A stretch of DNA of 64,000 nucleotides, taken from Leptobrachium leishanense (Eukaryota > Chordata > Amphibia > Anura > Megophryidae). The stretch lies in assembly GCA_009667805.1 (NCBI GenBank), contig RXON01001453.1:25226-89225 (forward strand), written 5' to 3'. Within the stretch, counting starts at the first letter, position 1. Each line of letters opens with the position of its first letter. The translations under genes and the position numbers were made by a program. Of the stretch, positions 55,592 to 64,000 are shown one piece after another. Below the pieces are notes generated by a model. It searched no databases. It saw only the letters and a list, made by a program, of their open reading frames with translations, and was not told the DNA's origin.

Positions 55592-57166
55592 ATTTTTTTT
55601 TTATATTCAAAATTTTTATTTTGTAAATGTCAGCGGTACAACAAACAGGAAAAAAGTCCTCGCAGGGCCTCATGGGACTAGTCATCAGGCAAATCAGCGT
55701 AAATCAAAAGAACAAAAATAGTCAGCAAGGGTCCACAAAAAGGGGGGGCGGGGAAGGGACACTCGGCATAAGTGACCAGGGAGGTGGTATAGTCATCCAA
55801 CCTACATAGGGCAAAGCAACCACTAGAAAGAAAAAAAAAAGGGGGCATAAGGGGGAAAGGTGGAGGACAGCCCGGGAAAAAGTGGCATTCCTGGCTCGCT
55901 CCATCAACCTCGCAAGGAGACTGGAGGCCACGGAAGAGGCCACTGGGCTAGGCGCCCTGGGGCCAGAGGAAGCGGTCAGAGCCATGGTAGCTGCTTCAAT
56001 GGCTCGCCCAGGGCAACCTATCTTCCTGCACTCAAAACAAAACAAGGAGAGGGGGCCAAAATAAAAGAGTGGCCAAATGCCCGGTTCGTCTTGCCAACCA
56101 CGTCCTGGACAGTTGAGGCAAAGTCCACTAAAGAGTGTCCACGGGGGGGAGAAATCGGCAAGAGTCCTCAAAAAGACGCATGTGTGAGGGTGTCAGCAGG
56201 AACAAGAAAACTATTAAAAAAAAAGGGGGTATGTGTCGCAAAAAGGGAGGTAGCACAGTTGCCTCAGCCTGTGTCTCTGAATGGAGGGGTTGCCATGACA
56301 CCCAGCATAACATGGGGGGGACATCGGCGGGTGCGTCCACGCTGTCTTGACCACCATCTGCAGAAGGGGACCCTCCACTCTTGACCTCCGCCAATGAGCC
56401 GCCGGCATCAGGCACAATGACACAGCCATCCCTTGGAGCGCGCACCCACTGCCAGCATCCAGCTTCAGAAACAACTTCGGGGGGCCGAGACTCCTGGACC
56501 ACTACCTCGTCCCAGTCACCATTCCCGACGCATTCTCCCATGACAGCAGTTAGGCAGATCTCAGCAGGGCACTGGGCCAAGGCCTCCCCAGGTACATCCG
56601 CCATCGAGGTTCTCTCCCCCTGGCATCCCTGCAACGTGGCCATCATTCGGCGCCAGACGCCTTTGGTGAGCGGGGCGCCATCATCCTCCCCCGCCAATAA
56701 CAGCAGACAGGCCTCTAGGCCTGCAACAAAGGCATCCCCAGCATTGGCGAGGGGAGGTTGTCTATCCTGCCATCGGCCTGCGGGTCCGAACGCCACCCCC
56801 AACGAACCCACATCCGGAGCAGCCCAGAGATGTGGGCCTTCCATCTCCGAAGGCTGCATCACAGACCCGGCTCGGCCGGAAGCGGTCTGCCACGCAAGAT
56901 CGTGAGGCATCCAAGGCCAGGGGTTAGGCCCCAAGATGGCTGCCGGCGCTCTACTCCAGCCACGAGGCAACATCAGCCAGGGCAGTGTCCGGTCCGGAGT
57001 GGGGACTGAACGGTCTCCGGACAGCTCAAACCAGTGACCAGCCTCTCAGGAACCACAATCCTCATAAAAATACTGTGTGCAAAGTCTTCTGGTGGTCCCC
57101 AAGAGGAGAAGACGTGCGGAGCTCCACAGAGACACGTCTGCTCCTGTTAACAGCCGGGCACGCCCC
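55592..57166 (-). mobile_element. Retroposon with A-rich tail and one ORF, no RT
   Basis: It is flanked by TCTTTGT (55585-55591 and 57167-57173), a likely 7-bp target duplication. The minus-strand 3' end is an A-rich tail. The 5' part is GC-rich and contains a GCCATCTTGGG motif as in L1-like 5' ends. It carries one long ORF. Confidence 0.6.
56128..56973 (-). CDS. 281-aa ORF of unknown function in the retroposon
   Basis: The ATG at 56973 opens MLPRGWSRAPAAILGPNPWP, a Trp/Pro/Gly-rich frame without recognised domain. It ends in a hydrophobic stretch (FFLIVFLFLLTP) close to the stop at 56128. The overlapping opposite-strand frames are also open for more than 170 codons because the region is GC-rich, so coding is uncertain. 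It may be an ORF1 relic read partly out of frame or a retrocopied transcript. I do not recognise it. Confidence 0.3.
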   Translation of the reverse strand: MLPRGWSRAPAAILGPNPWPWMPHDLAWQTASGRAGSVMQPSEMEGPHLWAAPDVGSLGVAFGPAGRWQDRQPPLANAGDAFVAGLEACLLLLAGEDDGAPLTKGVWRRMMATLQGCQGERTSMADVPGEALAQCPAEICLTAVMGECVGNGDWDEVVVQESRPPEVVSEAGCWQWVRAPRDGCVIVPDAGGSLAEVKSGGSPSADGGQDSVDAPADVPPMLCWVSWQPLHSETQAEATVLPPFLRHIPPFFLIVFLFLLTPSHMRLFEDSCRFLPPVDTL

Positions 57167-57173
57167 TCTTTGT

Positions 57174-57571
57174 CTTTTTATTGCGTCAACTTTACTGATT
57201 TCAGGGAATTAACAATATAAGGGGCAATAAAAAAAGAGGGGAATATGGCATAAATAAGATAAAGTGCATTATGTAGCAATATGGGGGTAATAAAGTACAG
57301 GATAATGGCTAGTGGACATAACGTATTTATAGAGTTTGTGTAGGTTGTGTCACGCGGAGAGGACATAGCAGAGATTAGGAGTGAAATAAAAAGGTGAATT
57401 GTTACAAATCCCAATGATTTCTTTATTTTAAACACCCTCTTCTTATTTCGCTCTTCATCACAGATTTTATTTTTAGATTTTTTCTGCCATAAATAGAAAA
57501 TGCAGATTATTTTTTGCTGTTAAGTCACATGTTTCTATTCATTTTAACATTGATCTACATATTGCTTTTCA
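57174..57571. other. Non-coding AT-rich sequence
   Basis: No gene or repeat was recognised between the retroposon and the right inverted arm. Confidence 0.35.
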
Positions 57572-58048
57572 AAAGCCATAAAGATCTGGTTGTGGCGCTC
57601 GCGTTACGGTGAATCAGTCACTAGTGAAGAGTTTGGGTTAATGTTTAAAACGAGGAAACCCCAAGCTTAACATGCCCCGCCCCTTTACAATCTATGTGTG
57701 CAATCCTCTGTGACATCACTGATTATTTAATGACCTCACTGATTCTATCACAGAGGATCACTGGTTTGAGGTTTTTAGTGCTGTTATTATTATTCAGTTC
57801 ACTATTCTGTTTCTTTCCGTTATATTATCGTTCTAAGACATTAACCCTTTAATGTGCTCCAGCTCATCACTGGGGAAGATGGGAATTGATGTCTGACTTC
57901 TGTAATCAAGACCCTGAAGTCGGGTAAACAGCAGCAGGAGTAAGTAAGTACTTCAGGGCGTCTGTCCGCACCTTCCTTGTAGAATGTTCTGGAACACGTT
58001 TTGCCGCATTCAGAGAAAAGAGAAGAAATAAGTTTCATTTGTCATTCT

Positions 58049-58115
58049 GCTTCCAGCGATGGCGTCTGCTGATCTGAGAGACGAGCTGACCTGCTCCATC
58101 TATAGAAAAACCAAG
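58049..58115 (+). pseudogene. TRIM exon scrap (RING start), right arm
   Basis: A TTCCAG acceptor-like site precedes an ATG at about 58060 reading MASADLRDELTCSIYRKTK and then a stop. The first 11 codons match the intact TRIM gene, after which the RING is destroyed. It is the better preserved of the two inverted copies. Confidence 0.8.
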
Positions 58116-58439
58116 TAACGTGACAATAAATCTGCGCAGGAAAAGTGGAATAGTTGAATAAAAACCATCCTAAAAGCTACTGAATAGGGGGTCTGGGGGG
58201 GTCTCTGAAACGCGTTTCGCCAGTCCTTTGATTTCCTCAGTCTGTCAAGTATCAGTTGGTTTTTCGTTTTTAATATCTTGCATTTTATTACTTTGTGTTT
58301 CTGTAACAATTCAATGTTCTTGAACCCAGGACATACTGAAAACCAGAGAAATCTCAATGTATCCATCCTGGGAAAATACTTTATAAATAAATAAATGATA
58401 TGGGTCTGTGAGCTTCAGGCACCACATAATCTCCAGCAC

Positions 58440-59980
58440 TGATCAGGAGTCGAGGGGTCATCTCGGTTTAGGAATGTCGTGGTGACATATCATCTCATTA
58501 AAGTGTTGATGGACTGTTCCTGCAGGGTGGTACAGATAGACACCTCATGGGTAGCTTCCCAAATGTCTTCCCAGTCAATCTCAGAGCCCAGGTTCCTTTC
58601 CAGGCCATCATGTAACTATGAGCAGCGGAGCCCGTCGTGCTGGATAGGTGCGTGTAGAGGAGGGAGCTCAAGCCTCGGGGAGGAATCTCGTTAATGTACA
58701 AACGTTCATAAAAAGGTAGGGCGGGCCTTAGCCCCCAGCCGAATCTATTTCTGAGTCACGAAATGCCGAAGTTGCAAATACCTGAAAAAATCCCGAGAGG
58801 ACAGAGCAGTGCTGTCAGTCAAGGAGTCGAATCAGACAATCTCTCCGCCAGAAAATAGGTCCCTAATACAGTGCAATGCGCAGCCAGCCAGGTTGGAAAA
58901 GGGTGCCGAGCAAAGACCAGGGGGGAAAGCGACGGTTCCTCCACAGGGGAATGAGAGGCGAGATGGCTCTATGTAAATCCCGTTTAAGCGAGAGCTTATC
59001 CCATAAGGACATGGTATGGAGAACTGGAGGGCAAATCGTAGACAGTGGGAGGCATCAGGCCGAAGCAACCAGAGCCGAAATCTCATGTCATCCGGCCACA
59101 TCAAAGATGCATTGAAATCCACCCAGTGTCTAGTAGCAGGAGGAGAATAGGCTGCCACAATCTGGGCCAGCTGGGTGGCCTGATAGTAACGAAGAGGTTG
59201 GCAAACCCAGCCCTCCGGAGACTCTGGAGTAATAGAGAGTAGCCCTGGCCACTCAACACTCAACTCAACACACCAAAGCATCAATGTTACTCTGCATAAA
59301 ATGAAGGTCACTCAGGTCGACCGGGACAGGGAGAGCCTGGAACAAGTATAGTAGACGAGGCAGGAGATTTATCTTGACACAGTATATACAGCCCAGCTAA
59401 GAAATACATTGCTTGTCCCAGGCCTCCAGGTCTCGAAGTTGCGTGAACATCGAAGTATTGTTAACCCTATAAATAAACATCAGCATGAGCAGCAGACAAG
59501 TTAACACCCAGACACGGAATGGAGGAAGAGGACATCTTAAAGCCATAAAGGGAGGTAAAACAAGCAATCATCGAGTCAGAAAGGTGGAAAAGCAAAATCA
59601 CAGATTTATCCATATTCATTTTATAACCTGCAATATCAAAGATACGAAGCAGGAGGAGACGTAACGTCTCCAGCAAGGTCTCGGTATCGGTCAATTTTAA
59701 CAGGACATCGTCCACATACACCAATACCTTCTAAGAGTCCCTCTGGAGTGAAATAGCGGAGCTGTCAGGGGAGGAGCAGATCCTTATTAACAGGGGTTCC
59801 AGGGAGAGTGCAAATAAAGGGGAGACGGGCAGCCCTGCCTAGTCCATTCCCTATCGAGAAGGGTAGAGTGGGGGGGGTGCCTGGAATCAACACCTCTGTC
59901 TCTGGGGCCTTCGTAGAGAGTCCGCACTGCAGTAGCAAAGGCATGCAGGAAGCCCAGTGCATCTAACAAACTGTCAGTGT
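58440..59980 (-). pseudogene. L1/Tx1-like reverse transcriptase relic (right arm)
   Basis: Minus-strand counterpart of 32330-33890: frames with MVYVDDVLLKLTDTETLLET (catalytic box) and GYKMNMDKSVILLFHLSDS, and a C-terminal YINEIPPRGLSSLLYTHL. Many stops and shifts are present, with no intact ORF. Confidence 0.8.
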
Positions 59981-59992
59981 AGCACCGCAGGG

Positions 59993-61040
59993 TGTCAGGA
60001 GAACAACGCAGGGATACGGGAGTGTTGATATGAGCCTGGTATGCTGTGATCTCTGGGACTGAATATGCACTTGAGGGAACAAGGTGGATAGGCAGAAAGT
60101 ACCTCGCAATTAATAAACAAACACGGGGGATCCAAACCTGAAGCCAAAGAGATAATGTAACGGTAGTGGTAACGCTGCCACACGAGTAGCGGAGTTGAGA
60201 TCCTTGAGGCAGAAGTATCTGCTTGAATAATACAAAAGGTTTATAAACTACAGACTGGAACTTAATAGCCAAGGAGACACAAGGACTAACTGAACTGTCT
60301 CTAAGCTCTGAAGGTTTCGAGACCAACAGATTACCTAGGACACGCTCAGAAACAGCATACGTGGAACGACAGTCTGTGAAGTATTCAAGGTGCAGGGCAG
60401 TCAGAGATGGAGAAACCAATCGTTCTGGTAAATACTTAGGATTAGTAGATACCTGGTGACTCTCGGAAGGTACTGACTTGCATACAAGAGTGTTACTGCT
60501 AATATGTACAGAGATGCGATTAGAAATAACACTAAACAGAAATAAACAATCGTTTGTTATCGTGGTCTTTGCAAAAACATTAACATGAGTAGTAGCCTGG
60601 GTAAAGGCACCCCGGAGGGTTACAAACGATATCCCCAAACGTGATGGGACAGAAACCAAACAGCGAGCGATCAACCCAGCAACCAGCATGGGGTTAAATC
60701 ACTAAAATAAACGAACAACGTAAAATACACAATAGAGAGAGAGTAGTCAAAAGCCAAGCCGGGTCAAATAACAAGAGCAGGAATCTCATACAAAGCAGGG
60801 TCGTCAACAGTAAATACAAATAGATTTAGGAAGTAGCAGTGCGTGAAATAAACTCCACAACAGGGCGATAAGGCAACTCCTAGAGCCCTGTTTTAAAGCC
60901 TGTGGCTCCTGGTAATCACACCTGACCCCGCCACCTCAGATGCCGATCTGCCAGCAGAAAGTGCTGGCACCCGACCAGCCAGCAGTCCCCCTTTTTGCCC
61001 AGACCCCCCAGGGGGCACAGCGGGGGCTGAGGATGTAACA
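59993..61040 (-). repeat. Probable 3' LTR of gypsy chromovirus 2
   Basis: The plus-strand ends are TGTCAGGAG and GATGTAACA (TG...CA). On the minus strand GACGGGGGTTC precedes it as a polypurine tract. The left end is the less certain because the inverted arm shares its first bases. Confidence 0.6.
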
Positions 61041-63505
61041 GAACCCCCGTCTACGGTCGGGCCCAGAACGACCACCAGGCGCTGAAGGATGGGCCTCATG
61101 AAACAGGCGAACCAGACAAGGCGCATGAATATCGCAGGCATCTTGCCAAGATTGATCCTCAGGACCATAACCCTCCCAGTCCACCAGGTACTGCAAGACA
61201 CCCCTGACCAGACAGAACCGCAGGATGGCACGGACCTCGTACTCCTCTTCACCCTGAGACTTGATAGGCGGAGGGGGAACAGCAATTCTGGTGTACTTAT
61301 TGCAGGTAAGAGGCTTCAGGAGGCTGACATGAAATACGTTATGTATACGTAGAGAAGGAGGCAAAGCCAACGCATAAGAGACAGGATTAATACGTCTTAA
61401 CACTTTATAAGGCCCAATAAACCTGGGAGCCATCTTCATGGATGGCACCAACAATTTGATGTTTCTGGTAGACAGCCATACCTTGTTCCCAACCGTATAT
61501 ACTGGTGCAGGACCTCTGTGTCTGTCTGCTTTTATTTTTTGTTTCTCAATATTGGCCTTCATAATCTCTTTTACTTTCTCCCATGTCCCTTTCATGTCAT
61601 TCAGATGTTCGTCCAAGGCTGGCAAAGCAGTCGCTTGGAATTCAGAAGGGAGCATGGGAGGGTCATAACCATAGACTGCATGGAAAGGTGAGTGGCCTGT
61701 GGTTTCACTTACTGAGCTGTTTAAAGCAACCTCAGCCCAGGGTAACAGGTCTGCTCACTCATTTTGTCTTTCAGACACGAAGCAACGCAAGTACTGCTCA
61801 ACACTTTGGTTGTCTCTCTCTGCGGCCCCATTAGTTTGTGGGTGATAAGCAGAGGAGAAGCTCAACTCAATACCTAGGTTTTCACAAAATCCTCGCCAGA
61901 AACGAGACACGAACTGAGTTCCTCTGTCGGATACTATTCTCAGAGGAACCCCATGAAGTCTAACAATACCTTTATATGAATACTGGTACCAGCTCACTGG
62001 CTGAAGGAAGCTTTACCAGTGGTATAAAGTGTACCAACTTAGAGAACCTATCTACCACTGTAAGGATTATAGTATGACCTTTAGAAGGTGGTAAATCTGT
62101 GATAAAGTCCATCGAGAGGTGGGACCAAGGTCTCTCTGGCACAGGTAAAGGTTGCAAGAGACCACAGGTAAGGACCGGGATTTTTACTTCTACAGCACAC
62201 GTCACATGTGACTATGTAGTCTTTAATATCCCTTCGCATACCACCACACCAGAACTGTTTCTCAATCGTGGCCACTGTTTTATTTATTCCCATATGCCCA
62301 TAGGTTTTGGAATCATGATAAGTCATCATCATCTGTGTTCTCTCCTCCTCAGGTACAAACATGTTCCCAGGAGGTTTTTCAAGAGGAGCAATACCCTGAC
62401 CAGCCTGGATTTTCTCCAGAAAAGGAGAAGACACTGTCAAGACCGTGGTACCCAACATCCTCTCGTGAGGAATGATTGGACTGTGGTCAAATGTGTGCTG
62501 TTCATATGACTCGAACTGTCTAGATAAAGCGTCAGCTTTTGTGTTTTTAGAACCAGGACGATAAGTTAACAAAAAGTTGAAACTTGACAAGAACAGTGAC
62601 CACCTGGCTTGCCTGGAATTCAGGCATTTGGCATCTCCCATGTACACTAGATTCTTATGGTCTGTGTTAATTATCACGGGATCTTTAGTGCCTTCTAACA
62701 AATAGCGCCATTCCTTGAGGGCCGCTATAACTGCTAGTAATTCTCTGTTCCCTATGTCATAGTTTTTTCAGCAGGTGTCATATTTCTAGAGAAAACCCAC
62801 AAGGATGTACAGGTCCCTCAGGACTTTCTCTTTGAGACAGAATTGCACCAATCCCTATTTCAGATGCATCAACCTCAAGCTGAAATGGAAGGCCTGGTAC
62901 TGGATGCCTTAGGATAGGTGCTGAGACAAACGCTTCTTTAAGTGACTGGAATGCCTGCTTGGCCTGGTCACTCCAAACCTGATTCTGAGCACCCTTCTTA
63001 GTCATGGCCGTGATTGGAGACACAACAGAAGAGAAACCCTTTGATAAACCTCCTATAATAGTTTTGTGATACCAAGAAATCTTTGTATGGCTTTCAGACC
63101 TTGAGGTAGTGGCCATTCTCTGATGGCAGATAGCTTTGTAGGATCCATCTCAAACCCATTTGGTGTGATGATGTAACCCGGGAAATGTACTGAAGTTATG
63201 TCAAACAGACACTTTTCTAACTTACAGTATAGTTTATTCTCCAGCAACCTTTGCAACACTGTCCTTACATGGACATGGTGTGTCTCAACATCAGGAGAAT
63301 ATATCAGAATATCATCTAAATAGACGATTACAAAGACTTATAAAAAATCCATCAGGACATCATTTATAAAGTCTTGGAAGACTGCAGGTGCATTGCATAG
63401 ACCGAAAGGCATAACTAAATACTCATAATGACCACTGCGAGTATTAAAGGCAGTCTTCCACTCGCGGTCCTCCTTGATTCTCTCCAAATTGTACGCACCA
63501 CGTCT
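60936..63505 (-). pseudogene. Gypsy chromovirus 2 pol, multiply broken
   Basis: In order down the minus strand: RT ([13 protein letters not shown]; catalytic YLDDILIYS near 63330, preceded by a stop near 63345), RNase H ([27 protein letters not shown]), integrase (HHCC region about 62300-62200; [39 protein letters not shown]) and a chromodomain (YLVDWEGYGPEDQSWQD near 61180). At least three frameshifts separate the pieces. The last frame ends inside the LTR at 60936, as in chromovirus 1. The two elements are clearly distinct lineages of the same group. Confidence 0.88.
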
Positions 63506-64000
63506 GTCTGTCTGTCCGTTTGTCTTTAAGACAAAAAGATATTTTGTCTTTGGGTATAGGAGAATAAAAATTTAAATTTTGTAATGTAGATTTGTATAAC
63601 TATATGTTTATAATCAAGGTATATTTTATTATATTTACAGTAGAGAATATATGTTCCAATAAATATAGTACAAGGGATAATTGGTAAATAGTATAATTAC
63701 TGTAGAAGAGATTCTGTGATTTAACTAGAGAGGAATGTAAAACTTAGAAAGGAGTGAGGAAATAAATCTAATTCTGACATGGAAGACTAAAAGTCTAGCG
63801 ACTGAGAGAAGAAGTCTTTGTGTGCAAATTGACCTTTTGACACGAGAGAAGAATATAAAAAATTAAAAGGTGGAATTAATTAGAAGTGCAATACTGCCCT
63901 CTAGGGGATAGTAAATATTATATTTGATATAATAAGGATATTGCCAGTGACGTCAAATTGACTTTAATTGGAGTAGCACAAATGAGGCATTCGCGGCATT
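63506..64000. other. AT-rich non-coding sequence
   Basis: Nothing is recognised after the gypsy break to the window end. Confidence 0.4.

Larger units (their letters stand above)
57572..59998 (-). repeat. Right arm of the 2.4-kb inverted duplication
   Basis: It is the reverse complement of 32290-34766. The outer edge (aaagccataaagatctgg) coincides with the start of the CR1-like insertion next to the left arm (34767). The other edge meets the gypsy LTR at 59993. Confidence 0.9.
59993..63505 (-). mobile_element. Ty3/gypsy chromovirus 2, truncated
   Basis: The minus-strand element keeps its 3' LTR and most of pol but lacks gag, protease and the 5' LTR. It breaks off at the RT sequence RGAYNL, next to a (TCTG)n run at about 63505. 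Confidence 0.85.

Noticed and set aside
55722..56905. Overlapping ORFs on both strands of the retroposon as separate genes
   Set aside because: GC-rich sequence opens several frames; only the 281-codon frame is kept as a candidate, at low confidence.
59787..60689. 300-codon minus-strand ORF
   Set aside because: It spans the gypsy LTR boundary and L1 relic; no domain; chance frame.
1..64000. A novel cooperating gene system such as an operon, defence island or biosynthetic cluster
   Set aside because: Apart from the TRIM gene, recognisable coding sequence is transposon or retrovirus derived and mostly broken; no host gene neighbourhood is visible.

Overview
The window looks like vertebrate, most likely anuran (frog), nuclear DNA. 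Evidence is one TRIM-family gene (RING, B-boxes, coiled coil, SPRY) entering from the left edge, plus a dense mix of transposon families typical of amphibian genomes: Penelope-like elements (PLEs), L2, CR1-like and L1/Tx1-like LINEs, Ty3/gypsy chromoviruses, piggyBac, an endogenous retrovirus, and several MITE families. No species can be assigned by reading alone. I found no bacterial-type operons, CRISPR array, rRNA or tRNA gene. The only apparently functional host gene is the TRIM gene (1-1537, minus strand, cut by the window edge).

Layout. 1-1560: TRIM gene with a putative 3' splice site just before its ATG. 2147-13112: a decayed PLE whose GIY-YIG endonuclease domain is split by a young Ty3/gypsy chromovirus (5554-11863, 5-bp target duplication CCGTC). 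13373-18381: a DNA transposon/MITE carrying an almost full-length L2 LINE. 18477-22290: MITE-family sequence, a 51-bp tandem array and inverted repeats. 22290-31515: a second PLE (minus strand) split by a 5'-truncated L2 (23069-31073), itself split by a piggyBac element (23086-27894, TTAA flanks, with interstitial telomere-like DNA and a run of hairpins) and by a CR1-like LINE (about 27953-30046). 32290-34766 and 57572-59992: the two arms of a 2.4-kb inverted duplication holding an L1/Tx1 reverse-transcriptase relic and a TRIM exon scrap.

34767-42240: a broken retrovirus (gag/pro/RT/env remnants, minus strand) interrupted by an ORF1-only L1-like insertion and two MITEs. 42274-43009: a lone LTR. 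43285-49532: an LTR element with no recognisable coding capacity, a leucine-tRNA-like primer site and a 1.49-kb internal tandem duplication; it abuts a TRIM SPRY relic (49533-49721). 51247-51530 and 52147-53992: minisatellites, the second apparently grown out of a MITE interior. 55592-57166: an ORF-bearing retroposon without reverse transcriptase. 59993-63505: a truncated second gypsy chromovirus.

Nothing here forms a cooperating gene system. The story is a TRIM locus overwritten by several layers of transposition, and the points of interest are structural: hammerhead-ribozyme-like motifs in the PLEs, the nested insertion history, ORF1-only retroposons, and tandem arrays born inside mobile elements.
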